Shown: positions 42,583 to 51,619, counted from the stretch's first letter. The stretch: 64,000 nt of DNA from CAKXIK01 sp050947015 (GCA_050947015.1 JBMNVT010000007.1:37795-101794), one strand, 5' to 3'. Notes: generated by a model from the sequence alone, not told the origin. Translations and numbers: made by a program.

Positions 42583-43425
42583 ATGATGACACTGGAAGAA
42601 ATTAAAAACGTCAGCTTCCGCAAAGCAAATATTGGCGGATACCGTGTGGAGGATGTGGACGATTTTATTGACAAGCTTGAGGAAACCTTCAATGCGATCA
42701 CGCAGGAAAATCGCGCAGGAAAACAAAAGGTGCGAGAGCTTGACGCGAAGCTGGCTGAATGCAAGTCCAGAGAGGACAGCATCGGTCAGGTGCTTCTCAA
42801 CGCGCAGCGTCAGGCGGATTCCGTTGTTCGCGAGGCGGAGCAGAAAGCGGAGATCATTTTGCAGGATGCCCGCAACGAGGCGCAGGAAATTGTTTTCCGC
42901 GCTCAGGAAGAGATCGACGGCCAGAAAGAGGCCATTGAAACGCTGAAACAGGAGGTCTCTCAGTTTAAGGCCAGACTGCTCGGCGTTTATCGAGAGCATC
43001 TGACGCTGATCGACGCGCTGCCGGGCGGCGAGGAAGAAAAAGCGCAGGAAAAGCCGTCGCACGTTTCGGCGCAGGAAGCGGAGACACAGGAACCGGTTTC
43101 CCCGCAGAAGAAAGAGGAAGAGACGAAAGCCGAGCTGCAGCCGGAATCGGAAGCCGATTCGGACGCAGTGGATCTGGATCAGCTTGCAGATGAAATTCTG
43201 GCCGAGACAGAGCCTGCTCCGCAGGAGCAAAAGCAGGTGCAGGCGGTTCCGGAGCAGACCGCTGCGCGCAGCCCGCAGCCCCGCAAAGAGGTTTCTCTGT
43301 TCGACAACGACTATGAGTTCGACGCTGTTCCCAAAACATCACGCTTTGAATCGCTCAAGTTCGGCGACGACTACGATCTGAAGGACGACCCGGAGATGGT
43401 TTCGGGCAGCCGCAAAAAAAGATAG
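42583..43425 (+). CDS. divIVA: DivIVA-domain cell division protein
   Basis: A 280-residue DivIVA. The conserved N-terminal membrane-curvature domain reads TLEEIKNVSFRKANIGGYRV then EDVDDFIDKLEETF. A coiled coil runs to about residue 145 (REAEQKAEIILQDARNEAQE), then an acidic Glu/Gln/Pro-rich region. A C-terminal conserved patch ends SLKFGDDYDLKDDPEMVSG followed by basic SRKKR. It marks negatively curved membrane at septa and poles and recruits partners. ATG 42583 and ATG 42586 are both possible, and GAGGCAG precedes them. Confidence 0.92.
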   Translation: MMTLEEIKNVSFRKANIGGYRVEDVDDFIDKLEETFNAITQENRAGKQKVRELDAKLAECKSREDSIGQVLLNAQRQADSVVREAEQKAEIILQDARNEAQEIVFRAQEEIDGQKEAIETLKQEVSQFKARLLGVYREHLTLIDALPGGEEEKAQEKPSHVSAQEAETQEPVSPQKKEEETKAELQPESEADSDAVDLDQLADEILAETEPAPQEQKQVQAVPEQTAARSPQPRKEVSLFDNDYEFDAVPKTSRFESLKFGDDYDLKDDPEMVSGSRKKR

Positions 43426-43429
43426 CAGG

Positions 43430-43467
43430 AACAACTGCCGCCCGCTTTTTGCCGCGGCAGTTGTTTT
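43430..43467 (+). terminator. Intrinsic terminator of the division block
   Basis: A 12-bp perfect stem AACAACTGCCGC/GCGGCAGTTGTT (43430-43441, 43454-43465) followed by a short T run. It separates divIVA from lspA. Confidence 0.8.
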
Positions 43468-43490
43468 GGTGCAGGAAAGGGTTTGATTAT

Positions 43491-44036
43491 TTGTTGATGA
43501 CGATCCTTGCGCTGATTGTTTCGGCAGTGCTGGTGGGAATTGACCAGCTGCTGAAAGCAATTGTGACGACCAACATGACGGAGTTCCAGACGATCCCGTG
43601 CATTCCCGGTCTGCTGAACTGGACGTATATTCACAACGAGGGTGCGGCATTTGGTATTCTGCAAAACCAGCGAACATTGTTTATTGTGCTGACGGTCGTG
43701 CTGATCGGCGGCTGTATTGCGCTGCTGTTCACCAAAACGGCGCGCGCATCCAAGTGGATTACGGCGACGCTTTCGCTGATCGTTGCAGGAGGAATTGGCA
43801 ATCTGATCGACCGCATTGCCACCGGAAGAGTGGTGGACTATATATCGGTTTCGTTCTTTCCTCCGATTTTTAATTTTGCCGATTGCTGCGTTGTGGTCGG
43901 TGCGGGGATGGCGGCCATTTATTTTCTGGTTTTGGAGCCGCGCCAGCTCAAGCGGGCGGCGAAAGAGACAGCCGACAGCGCCGCCGCTTTGGAGGAACAG
44001 CCGGCAGAGGACGGGCAAAAACCCGGGCAGCCATGA
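43491..44036 (+). CDS. lspA: Signal peptidase II (lipoprotein signal peptidase)
   Basis: A 181-residue membrane aspartyl protease that cleaves the signal peptides of prolipoproteins. Four membrane segments. Catalytic Asp residues lie in GGIGNLIDRIATGRVVDYIS and PIFNFADCCVVVGAG. The hydrophilic C-terminus (KRAAKETADSAAALEEQPAE) is longer than usual. TTG 43491 is best spaced from AGGAAAGGG, with ATG 43497 an alternative six bases on. At least two of its likely substrates (the DUF4430 protein and the sugar-binding protein) are in this window. Confidence 0.93.
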   Translation: MLMTILALIVSAVLVGIDQLLKAIVTTNMTEFQTIPCIPGLLNWTYIHNEGAAFGILQNQRTLFIVLTVVLIGGCIALLFTKTARASKWITATLSLIVAGGIGNLIDRIATGRVVDYISVSFFPPIFNFADCCVVVGAGMAAIYFLVLEPRQLKRAAKETADSAAALEEQPAEDGQKPGQP

Positions 44037-44073
44037 CGCAGCCAGCGGTTTGATTTTGGAAAGGACGGTTTTC

Positions 44074-45000
44074 ATGCAGCGGGAGCTGACGTTTTATGTG
44101 CCGGAGGAAGAAACCGGCGCGCGGCTGGACAGTTTGATCGCGCGCTTTTGCCCGGAGCTGACTCGATCCGCCGCACAAAAGCTGCTGGAAAGCGGTGCCA
44201 TAACGGTGGGCAGCACGGCTGCAGCAAAGAATTACCGGGTGCGCGCCGGGGACGGTGTGCGGATTTTGCTGCCGGAGCCGGTGGACGACACGGCGCAACC
44301 GGAGAGGATCCCGCTGGATATTGTTTATGAAGACGATGATCTGCTGGTGGTGAACAAACCGAAGGGCATGGTGGTTCATCCCGCGGCCGGCAACCGCACC
44401 GGAACGTTGGTGAATGCGCTGCTTGCGCACTGCGGCAGTTCGCTGTCCGGCATCAACGGCGTGATTCGACCCGGCATTGTGCACCGGATCGACAAGGACA
44501 CCAGCGGCCTGCTGATCGTGGCAAAAAACGACGCTGCGCACCAAAGCCTTGCGGCGCAGATCAAGGCGCATTCCTTTACAAGGGAATATCAAGCGGTGGT
44601 TTACGGAAATTTAAGACAGAACGACGGCACGGTGGATGCACCGATTGGCCGCAGCACCGCCGACCGCAAGAAAATGGCGGTCACCGAAAAAAATTCCCGC
44701 GGCGCCGTCACGCATTATCATGTGCTTGCGCGTTACGACGGTTTTACGCATGTTGCGCTCCGGCTGGAAACAGGGCGCACACATCAAATCCGTGTTCACA
44801 TGGCCTGGCTGGGGCACCCGGTCGCGGGGGATCCTGTGTACGGCCCCAAAAAGGTGATTGCCCAGCTGCGCGGACAGTGCCTGCATGCCGGCAAGATCGG
44901 CTTTGAGCACCCGCGAACCGGCGAGTGGATGGATTTTGAAAGCGCATTGCCGCCATATTTTACAACGTTTCTGAGTTCGCTTGGCGAACCGCACGCATAA
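44074..45000 (+). CDS. RluD-family pseudouridine synthase
   Basis: A 308-residue RluA/RluD-class 23S rRNA or tRNA pseudouridine synthase. N-terminal S4 domain (about 15-75; GARLDSLIARFCPELTRSAA), then the catalytic domain. The latter has NKPKGMVVHPAAGNRTGTLV, the motif II RIDKDTSGLLIVAKND with the catalytic Asp, ETGRTHQIRVHMAWLGHPVA and LHAGKIGFEHPRTGEW. ATG 44074 follows GGAAAGGACGG. It lies 37 bp after lspA, a pairing seen across Firmicutes (lspA-rluD). Confidence 0.94.
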   Translation: MQRELTFYVPEEETGARLDSLIARFCPELTRSAAQKLLESGAITVGSTAAAKNYRVRAGDGVRILLPEPVDDTAQPERIPLDIVYEDDDLLVVNKPKGMVVHPAAGNRTGTLVNALLAHCGSSLSGINGVIRPGIVHRIDKDTSGLLIVAKNDAAHQSLAAQIKAHSFTREYQAVVYGNLRQNDGTVDAPIGRSTADRKKMAVTEKNSRGAVTHYHVLARYDGFTHVALRLETGRTHQIRVHMAWLGHPVAGDPVYGPKKVIAQLRGQCLHAGKIGFEHPRTGEWMDFESALPPYFTTFLSSLGEPHA

Positions 45001-45027
45001 ACAGATTTTCAGACAGAAAGGTTTTTT

Positions 45028-45834
45028 ATGGGATCACCATTTGAAGGAAAGCTACTTGTTTCCGATATTGACGGGACGCTGCTGTACGGCGGCGTTCATA
45101 TTCCGCCGCGGAACATAGAGGCGATTCGCCGGTTTCAGCAGGGCGGCGGGCTTTTTGCGCTTGCAACGGGGCGTGCGTGGCAGTCCGCAGCGCCGCTGCT
45201 GGAGCTGCTGCAGCCCAAAGTACCCGGCATTTTTGTAAACGGCGCCAGCCTTTACGATGCGGCCCGCGGCGAATTTGTGGATGAAACGTTTCTGGATCCC
45301 GCCGCAGACGACTTTCTGGCGGAAATGTTTGCGCACTTTCCCACCGCCGCCATGGAAATTTTTATGCGCCATGAGCTTGGTGTTGCGCGGAAAAACGGCT
45401 ATTCCGCCTATCATCAAAGAGTTACAGTCGCGCCGCAGCGCAAAGTGGAAATTTGCGCGCTGCCGGCGGAAAAATATAAGGTGCTCTGGATGGATGATCC
45501 GGAGAACATTGAACAAATGCGCCTTTGGTATGAAGCGAACGCACCGCAGAACCTTTCCGCGTTTCGTTCCTGTGCGCAGTATTTTGAGATCATGCCGAAA
45601 GGGACCGACAAAGGCAGCGGGCTTTGCCGGCTGCGGGAGCTGCTCGGTATTCCGAAGGAAGATTCCTGCGCGATCGGCGATTATGAAAACGACCTTGCCA
45701 TGCTGAACAGCGCCGGGATTGCGGCGGCGCCTTCCAGTGGAGACGAATCCGCAAAACGGGCGGCGCAGGTTGTCGTCGGGGATTGTACCGGCGGCGCGGT
45801 GGCCGATTTTATCAATTATCTGGAACAAAGGTGA
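45028..45834 (+). CDS. Cof-type HAD hydrolase
   Basis: A 268-residue HAD-superfamily phosphatase with a C2-type cap. Motif I VSDIDGTLL with the nucleophile and acid Asp, motif II in FALATGRAW, Lys in PKGTDKGSGL and motif IV GDYENDLAML. Cof-type enzymes act on sugar phosphates or flavin-type phosphates. The substrate here is unknown. The ATG follows AGAAAGG. It lies 22 bp before the transketolase genes, so a role in sugar-phosphate metabolism is plausible. Confidence 0.88.
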   Translation: MGSPFEGKLLVSDIDGTLLYGGVHIPPRNIEAIRRFQQGGGLFALATGRAWQSAAPLLELLQPKVPGIFVNGASLYDAARGEFVDETFLDPAADDFLAEMFAHFPTAAMEIFMRHELGVARKNGYSAYHQRVTVAPQRKVEICALPAEKYKVLWMDDPENIEQMRLWYEANAPQNLSAFRSCAQYFEIMPKGTDKGSGLCRLRELLGIPKEDSCAIGDYENDLAMLNSAGIAAAPSSGDESAKRAAQVVVGDCTGGAVADFINYLEQR

Positions 45835-45856
45835 AAAGGAAGGACTGGTCAACAAC

Positions 45857-46702
45857 ATGGAAGCAGCAATGAAAAAGCAGTTGAGCATTACAGCCTGCAA
45901 AATCCGCATGGGCGTGATTGAGGGAACCTACCACGCGCATTCAGGACATCCGGGAGGATCTCTTTCCATTGCGGATATTTTGGCGTATCTGTACTGGAAG
46001 GAAATGCGGATTCGCCCTGAAGAGCCGAAATGGCCGGATCGCGATCGGTTCGTGCTTTCCAAAGGTCATTGCGCTCCTGCACTTTATGCCGCGCTTGCCA
46101 ACCGGGGATATTTTGACATCAGTGAGCTGCAGTCGCTTCGTCATACCGGCGCAATGCTGCAGGGGCATCCCGATATGAAAGGGACGCCCGGCGTGGATAT
46201 GTCGACCGGTTCGCTTGGTCAGGGGATTTCGGCGGCGGCGGGCATGGCGCTTTCGGCAAAAATAAACCGGAAAGATTACAGAGTGTATACCGTTTTGGGC
46301 GACGGAGAAATTGAGGAAGGCCAGGTTTGGGAGGCGTCCATGTTTGCGGCTGCCAAGAAGCTGGACAATCTAGTTGCAATCATTGACAACAACAATCTGC
46401 AGATTGACGGCCCGATTACCGAGGTCAATTCCCCGTACCCGATCCCTGAAAAGTTTGCGGCATTCGGTTGGAACGTCATCGAAATCGACGGTCATGATTT
46501 CGATCAGATCGAAGCGGCTTTGACGGCGGCGAAGGCGGTTTCGGAAAAGCCGACGGCAATCGTGATGAAGACGACCAAAGGCAAGGGCGTTTCCTATATG
46601 GAAAATCAGGTTGGCTGGCACGGCACCGCGCCCAACGAGGAACAGTACCATCAGGCCATGAGCGAGCTGCAGGCGGAGTTTTCCCGTCTGCAGGAGCTGT
46701 GA
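45857..46702 (+). CDS. Transketolase, N-terminal (TPP-binding) subunit
   Basis: A 281-residue half transketolase. TPP and phosphate-binding elements: GTYHAHSGHPGGSLSIADIL, FVLSKGHCAPALYAALA, HPDMKGTPGVDMSTGSLGQG, the GDG motif VLGDGEIEEGQVWEASMFAA with downstream DNNNLQIDGP, and the closing KTTKGKGVSYMENQVGWHGT. ATG 45857 follows AAAGGAAGG at a slightly long spacing. A second ATG at 45869 is possible. It pairs with the next gene to form a functional enzyme linking pentose- and triose-phosphate pools. Confidence 0.93.
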   Translation: MEAAMKKQLSITACKIRMGVIEGTYHAHSGHPGGSLSIADILAYLYWKEMRIRPEEPKWPDRDRFVLSKGHCAPALYAALANRGYFDISELQSLRHTGAMLQGHPDMKGTPGVDMSTGSLGQGISAAAGMALSAKINRKDYRVYTVLGDGEIEEGQVWEASMFAAAKKLDNLVAIIDNNNLQIDGPITEVNSPYPIPEKFAAFGWNVIEIDGHDFDQIEAALTAAKAVSEKPTAIVMKTTKGKGVSYMENQVGWHGTAPNEEQYHQAMSELQAEFSRLQEL

Positions 46703-46745
46703 GCTTTCCGAATAAATGCGCTGCGAAAGGAATGGATCATTGATT

Positions 46746-47693
46746 ATGAGCGAAAAAATGAAAAAGGCAACGCGCGAAGCTTACGGAGACGCGCTGAACG
46801 AAATTTATCCCGATTTCCCGAATTTGCTGGTGCTTGACGCTGATCTTGCAGCGGCGACCAAGACGGGTACATTTAAGAAGGCGCATCCTGATCGCTTTAT
46901 TGACTGCGGAATTGCCGAAAGCAACATGATCGGCATTGCAGCGGGGCTTGCCGCCGCAGGAAATCTGGTGTTTGCCAGTAGCTTTGCCATGTTTGCAGCA
47001 GGGCGCGCATTTGAACAGGTGAGAAATTCCGTGGGGTATCCGCACCTGAATGTCAAGATCGGCGCAACGCATGCGGGCATCTCGGTCGGCGAGGACGGCG
47101 CTACCCACCAATGCTGCGAGGATATTGCGCTGATGCGTTCTATTCCCGGCATGGTGATTTTGAATCCGGCAGATTACGCAGAGGCAAAAAAAGCGGTTCG
47201 CGCGGCGGCAGAGCACGAAGGCCCCGTTTATCTGCGTTTTGGTCGTCTGGCGGCAGAAGGAATTTTTGATGAGAAAGATCCATTTACCATTGGCAAGGGC
47301 GTTCAATTGACAGAGGGCAGCGATGTGACGCTGATCGCGACAGGACTGATGGTTGGCGAAGCGCTTGGTGCGCAGGAACTTTTGAAAAACGAAGGAATTT
47401 CTGCCCGTGTTATCAATATGGCGACGATCAAGCCGCTCGATGAAGAAATGATCTGTAAAGCCGCTGCGGAGACAGGCGCCATTGTTACAGCGGAAGAACA
47501 CAACATCATTGGCGGGCTTGGCAGCGCAGTAGCGGAAGCGGTTTGCGGGTACTGCCCGGTTCCGGTGGTGCGTGTCGGTGTGAATGATGTTTTCGGTAAG
47601 TCCGGCCCGGCAAAAGAGTTGCTGGTTCAGTTCGGGCTGACGGCCGAACACATTGCACAGGCAGCCAGACAAGCGATTGCGATGAAAAAATAA
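46746..47693 (+). CDS. Transketolase, C-terminal (pyrimidine-binding) subunit
   Basis: A 315-residue second half of the split transketolase. It carries LVLDADLAAATKTGTFKKAH, the TPP-activating Glu in DCGIAESNMIGIAAGLAA, ATHAGISVGEDGATHQCCED, and the C-terminal transketolase_C domain (VTLIATGLMVGEALGAQELL, AEEHNIIGGLGSAVAE). ATG 46746 stands rather far from AAAGGAATGG; a TTG at 46740 is better spaced. Transketolases split this way are common in Clostridia. Confidence 0.93.
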   Translation: MSEKMKKATREAYGDALNEIYPDFPNLLVLDADLAAATKTGTFKKAHPDRFIDCGIAESNMIGIAAGLAAAGNLVFASSFAMFAAGRAFEQVRNSVGYPHLNVKIGATHAGISVGEDGATHQCCEDIALMRSIPGMVILNPADYAEAKKAVRAAAEHEGPVYLRFGRLAAEGIFDEKDPFTIGKGVQLTEGSDVTLIATGLMVGEALGAQELLKNEGISARVINMATIKPLDEEMICKAAAETGAIVTAEEHNIIGGLGSAVAEAVCGYCPVPVVRVGVNDVFGKSGPAKELLVQFGLTAEHIAQAARQAIAMKK

Positions 47694-47710
47694 AAGCGGA
47701 AGCATCCCGC

Positions 47711-47752
47711 AAAAAACCGGTGTGATTTTAATCATCACACCGGTTTTTTTTT
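47711..47752. terminator. Bidirectional terminator after the transketolase genes
   Basis: Perfect stem AAAACCGGTGTGAT/ATCACACCGGTTTT flanked by an A run on the left and a T9 run on the right, so it works on both strands. It also contains the stop codon of the convergent small membrane protein gene. Confidence 0.93.
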
Positions 47753-48124
47753 CTCGGTCGCTTTTGGGACGTCCTCATTTTCCGAAACAGGTTTTCTTTT
47801 TGGCTGAATCAAATTTGAAGCCATCGTAAAAAACAAAATCAAACTCAGAACCGCGAAAATCAGTTTATGTTCGGTAAAAAACAACCCGGTCAGAGGAGCG
47901 ACAAGTGACAACAGCGAGCAAACAAGAAAACTAACCTTGTTTGCGGAAAGCAGCCCAACAACGCCGCAGATCAACAAGGCGATGCCGCTGAACAGAAGAA
48001 TCAGCTGCGGAAACGGGATGACTGTGTCAATGGTGGAAGAGGCGGTCTGGCTGAAAAGAACAATAAACAGCACCGAAGCAGCCGAACCGATGGTGACTGC
48101 TACTATGTTGGATATGTTTTTCAA
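47735..48124 (-). CDS. Small four-helix membrane protein of unknown function
   Basis: A 129-residue protein with four hydrophobic segments (about 5-27, 37-59, 63-84, 87-107) and a charged tail SENEDVPKATEKKKPV. I do not recognise a family. The start is TTG 48124, well spaced from GAGGAGG. A good promoter lies about 95 bp upstream. The last codons and the TGA lie in the stem of the shared terminator, so the coding sequence ends exactly at the transcript end. Confidence 0.65.
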   Translation of the reverse strand: MKNISNIVAVTIGSAASVLFIVLFSQTASSTIDTVIPFPQLILLFSGIALLICGVVGLLSANKVSFLVCSLLSLVAPLTGLFFTEHKLIFAVLSLILFFTMASNLIQPKRKPVSENEDVPKATEKKKPV

Positions 48125-48217
48125 CTTTAGAGCCTCCTCTGCACAAACTGATTTTATTGCTTAAAAATAAGTTTTTATGCTTGTTTCTTAAATAAAGATA
48201 AAAACCGAACCATACAC

Positions 48218-48246
48218 AGTATATCATTTCATTTTTCGGAATGCAA
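48218..48246 (-). promoter_or_regulatory. Promoter of the small membrane protein gene
   Basis: Minus-strand TTGCAT (48241-48246), a 17-bp spacer and TATACT (48218-48223). Confidence 0.75.
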
Positions 48247-48325
48247 CTAAAAAAACGCACAAAAAAACGGTTTTCTTAAGAAAACGGTCAATTTCAGCAA
48301 AATTTTGCATATTTTTAGCAATTTC

Positions 48326-48354
48326 AAAAAACCGCTGTGCGGTGAGCACAGCGG
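48326..48354 (-). terminator. Terminator of the NodB-like gene
   Basis: Minus-strand CCGCTGTGC/GCACAGCGG stem (48332-48340, 48346-48354), five-base loop, then TTTTTT. Confidence 0.92.
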
Positions 48355-48363
48355 AAAGAATTT

Positions 48364-49494
48364 TTATTCAAACATAACTTCGTCCATCAGGGCGCCGCGG
48401 TATCCGTAATCATAAGCCCATTTTGCGGCGTCAAGAACCAAATCGCGGAATTTCGGAATATAATTCGTATAATCTGAATGAAAATACTGCTCGTGAATCA
48501 TCAGCTCCATAAAGCCGCTGCGGTGTGGATCGGCCTTAATGGATTCCAACCGGGGAAGAAGGTCTTCGTATTTAATTGTGTTCAGCACAAGATCAATTCT
48601 GCCGTGCATCACATCTTCTTCCGTATTCATCCAGAAATCACGTCCGCCAACGTGGCTGATCAGCTCCTTGGGGTAATAATAGGCCACCAGCGGATCTCCG
48701 TTTTCAAAGAATTCAAAGTACCCGGTCAGGCCGCGGTATCCCAGAGCGCGCAGTGCGCGAACGCCGCCAATGTTCGCTTCGCCCCAGTGCACGGTGCAAA
48801 CCGATGCCAGTGTTTTCGCTCCGGCAAAACGCAGAATTTCAGCATTGATTTTGCGGGCGTCTTCCGTTATGCGCTTCATGGTCGTATGCTGGTATGGCTT
48901 GTCGGGAAATTCCTGGTGCGCATGAAACGAAAGGTGAAGCCAATCGGAGTTGGCCTCCCACTCGGCCTTGAATTTGTCGGTCATCATCGAAAGATTGAAA
49001 TAATCGCGGCGAACGGCAAACCCGGGCATCTCGTCTGTTTCGTAGAAAAGATTCAGGTGTACCTTAGCGTTGAATGTGTCGTGAGCTTCCTTGTAAACTG
49101 CCAGATAAGGGTTTTCAAAGATAGAGCGGTAGGTATCCTGATTTTTTGTAATGTCCTGCAGAAACAAAATATTGTCGTCGGAGGAAATGCGGTATTTGCC
49201 CACAGAATGGCGAAAATCATAAACGGCAATACGGTCGCAGTTTTCCCGGCAATTCATGTCTTCGGCAAAAAAGGTATTCCGGCGGCCGTCCAAAGTCAGA
49301 TCAGCTTCAAAGTATTTCCCATTAAAAAATGCTTTTTCTTCGTTGATGTAAATATCCGCGTCGGGCGCAGCAGCCACCAAAGCACGGACAACGAGCTTTC
49401 CGTTTTTTTCTGTTCCGTCATACTGGTTCAGGCAATCTCCGTCAATCGGAAAAACAAAATGGACTGGTTTGCGCAGTGCAAAATAATCTTTCAT
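48364..49494 (-). CDS. Hypothetical protein, possible polysaccharide-deacetylase-like (NodB) fold
   Basis: A 376-residue soluble protein without a signal peptide. The N-terminal ~105 residues are a beta-rich domain (VRALVAAAPDADIYINEEKA). The rest contains the pattern LHLSFHAHQEFPDKPYQHTT followed by SVCTVHWGEANIGGVRALRA, which looks like the metal His and barrel strands of NodB-type carbohydrate esterases or the related WbmS-like group. The characteristic TFDDG motif is not present, so enzymatic activity is uncertain. The ATG follows AAAAGGATC at long spacing. It has its own promoter and terminator. Its substrate and role are unknown. Confidence 0.55.
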   Translation of the reverse strand: MKDYFALRKPVHFVFPIDGDCLNQYDGTEKNGKLVVRALVAAAPDADIYINEEKAFFNGKYFEADLTLDGRRNTFFAEDMNCRENCDRIAVYDFRHSVGKYRISSDDNILFLQDITKNQDTYRSIFENPYLAVYKEAHDTFNAKVHLNLFYETDEMPGFAVRRDYFNLSMMTDKFKAEWEANSDWLHLSFHAHQEFPDKPYQHTTMKRITEDARKINAEILRFAGAKTLASVCTVHWGEANIGGVRALRALGYRGLTGYFEFFENGDPLVAYYYPKELISHVGGRDFWMNTEEDVMHGRIDLVLNTIKYEDLLPRLESIKADPHRSGFMELMIHEQYFHSDYTNYIPKFRDLVLDAAKWAYDYGYRGALMDEVMFE

Positions 49495-49544
49495 TCAAAT
49501 CAGATCCTTTTCGTTAAAATAAGAGCAGAATGCTTTCTGCCTTT

Positions 49545-49573
49545 ATTCTAACGTACCAAAATCAGAAAATCAA
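49545..49573 (-). promoter_or_regulatory. Promoter of the NodB-like gene
   Basis: Minus-strand TTGATT (49568-49573), a 17-bp spacer and TAGAAT (49545-49550). Confidence 0.7.
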
Positions 49574-49608
49574 TCCTTTTGAAATAAATATTTTATGCAT
49601 TGCAAAAA

Positions 49609-50988
49609 TCAAAGGATGGGGGTGCTGATCTCCGGCATCGGAGCAATTTCCTTGCGGTAACAAACAGCAAGGAACCAGAGGCTGGCGGCAAACGAAACAA
49701 GCTCAGAAAGCGGAAACGCATACCACACGCCCGCCAAGCCGATGGTGCGGGCAAACAGCCAGGCGCAGGGCAAAATGACAATCAACTGGCGCAGCAGGGA
49801 GATCAGCAGACTTTTGACACCGTGACCAATCGCCTGAAAAAACGTCGAGGCCATAATTCCGATGGCCGCCAGCGGAAAACAAAGGCTGATGGTACGCAGC
49901 GCAGGAGCGCCGATTTGCAGCATTTCGTCAGTAGGGGAAAAGAACCCGAGCAACCATTCCGGCGCAGCCAGAAACACTGCCATACCGGCGGTCATGATGA
50001 CAAAGGCGGCCGCACACGAAAGCTTGAGGCAGTGCATCAGACGATGGCGGCTGCGTGCACCGAAATTAAAGCCCATAATAGGCATGGCGCCCTGTGTCAG
50101 CCCAAAAACCGGCATGAAAATGAACGATTGCAGCTTGTAGTAAACGCCCAGCACGGAAACCGCCGCATCGGAAAAACCGATCAGAATGGCGTTGAGCGCA
50201 ACGGTCAGGATGGACATGATCGATTGCATGATGATTGCCGGAAAACCGACCGCGTAAATATCCTTCAGAATTTTTGCATTCGGGCGGAAGGAGCGCAGTC
50301 GAATCTTCAGAATCATCCTTTTGGAGCAAAGCAGTAAAACAAGCCCCAGCAGCATGCCGACCACCTGACCCAGAATCGTGGCATAGGCGGCGCCGGCAAT
50401 TCCGAAGGCCGGGCAGCCCAGAAGGCCGAAAATCATAATTGGATCAAAAATAATGTTGATAATTGCGCCGGTCAGTTGGGTAATCATCGGAATGGTCATG
50501 TTTCCGGTCGCCTGAAAAATTCGTTCAATTGTTACCTGCAAAAACAGCCCAAGTGAACCAATGGTGACAATGGAAGTATAGACTGCGCCAAGCCCGGCAA
50601 CGGTTTCGCTGTCAGTAAACGCATAAAAAAACGGTTCAGCGGCAAAAATACCGAAAAGCGCAAAGGCCAAGGCACCCAGCACCGCAAGAAAAAGGCCGTG
50701 GCTGGCGGCGTGTGCGGCTTCTTCAGAACGCCCCTCGCCCAAGCGGCGCGAAATCAGCGAATTGACGCCCACCGCGGTGCCGACACCGACCGCGATCATC
50801 AGCGTCTGCACCGGAAAAGCCAACGAAACAGCGGTCAGGGCGTCCGGGCTGATTTTTGCGACAAAAATACTGTCCACAATGTTGTACAGCGCCTGTACCA
50901 GCATGGAAAGAATCGACGGAACCGACATGGTCAGCAGCAGCCTGCCGACCGGTGCGGTTCCCATTTTGTTTTGAGTAAGTTCAGACAT
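49609..50988 (-). CDS. MATE-family efflux transporter
   Basis: A 459-residue, 12-helix MATE (NorM/DinF superfamily) antiporter. The two homologous halves begin GRLLLTMSVPSILSMLVQAL and, about 230 residues later, AVGFPAIIMQSIMSILTVAL. GLTQGAMPIMGFNFGARSR in the second half is typical. It exports cationic or other small compounds using Na+ or H+; the substrate is unknown. The ATG follows AAAGGAGC. It is divergent from an XRE-type regulator that may control it. Confidence 0.93.
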   Translation of the reverse strand: MSELTQNKMGTAPVGRLLLTMSVPSILSMLVQALYNIVDSIFVAKISPDALTAVSLAFPVQTLMIAVGVGTAVGVNSLISRRLGEGRSEEAAHAASHGLFLAVLGALAFALFGIFAAEPFFYAFTDSETVAGLGAVYTSIVTIGSLGLFLQVTIERIFQATGNMTIPMITQLTGAIINIIFDPIMIFGLLGCPAFGIAGAAYATILGQVVGMLLGLVLLLCSKRMILKIRLRSFRPNAKILKDIYAVGFPAIIMQSIMSILTVALNAILIGFSDAAVSVLGVYYKLQSFIFMPVFGLTQGAMPIMGFNFGARSRHRLMHCLKLSCAAAFVIMTAGMAVFLAAPEWLLGFFSPTDEMLQIGAPALRTISLCFPLAAIGIMASTFFQAIGHGVKSLLISLLRQLIVILPCAWLFARTIGLAGVWYAFPLSELVSFAASLWFLAVCYRKEIAPMPEISTPIL

Positions 50989-51055
50989 TTTGCAGCTCCT
51001 TTATTTTTGGGGTCATTTTTCGTCAGACTTCCCGACAAAAACGGGAAACTTTAAT

Positions 51056-51084
51056 ATAATATCATATTCAGCAGCAAAGTGCAA
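51056..51084 (-). promoter_or_regulatory. Promoter of the MATE gene
   Basis: Minus-strand TTGCAC (51079-51084), a 17-bp spacer and TATTAT (51056-51061). Confidence 0.7.
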
Positions 51085-51217
51085 TTCTTTAGAATGCTGA
51101 AAAGTGTTGAGGAAATGATTTTTCCATACAATGTGATTGCTTTTCACATTTTAAGGCTTTTTTTGCATATCCTGTGTATAATAACAAACATAAATGTAGT
51201 ACAGGCAGGTGGGCAAA

Positions 51218-51619
51218 ATGATCTATCAGGATCAGGACAACAGGATCGGTGAAAATCTGCGAAGGCTGCGTGAAGGCTGCGGTTTTTCACAAAAGCAAGT
51301 TGCTGATGCAGTTCATATTGACAGGTCTACCTATACAAACTATGAGCTGGGCAAAATTTGCCCGCCGCTGAACATGGTTTATCGCCTTGCAAATGCGTTT
51401 CATGTGGATTATACGCAAATTTTAGAAGGGGATTCCGGCCGGACGGCTCCTTTGGAGGACAGCGGAAACCTTTTACAGCAATATCCGCGCAGCACTTATG
51501 AGCTGACGGCACGGGAACAGCAGCTGGTGCTGCATTACCGCATGATGACAATGGAGGATCAGCAGCGGCTTTATGAACAGCTGCGCGCGCTGGCCCACAA
51601 GAAACGTTCACACGACTGA
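51218..51619 (+). CDS. XRE-family helix-turn-helix regulator
   Basis: A 133-residue DNA-binding protein. A Cro/CI-type HTH covers about 8-65 (RIGENLRRLREGCGFSQKQV, then HIDRSTYTNYELGKICPP). It is followed by a linker and a helical C-terminus (ELTAREQQLVLHYRMMTMED). ATG 51218 follows AGGTGGG. A TATAAT at 51177-51182 is the likely -10. Transcribed away from the MATE exporter, it is a candidate regulator of that gene or of itself. Confidence 0.85.
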   Translation: MIYQDQDNRIGENLRRLREGCGFSQKQVADAVHIDRSTYTNYELGKICPPLNMVYRLANAFHVDYTQILEGDSGRTAPLEDSGNLLQQYPRSTYELTAREQQLVLHYRMMTMEDQQRLYEQLRALAHKKRSHD

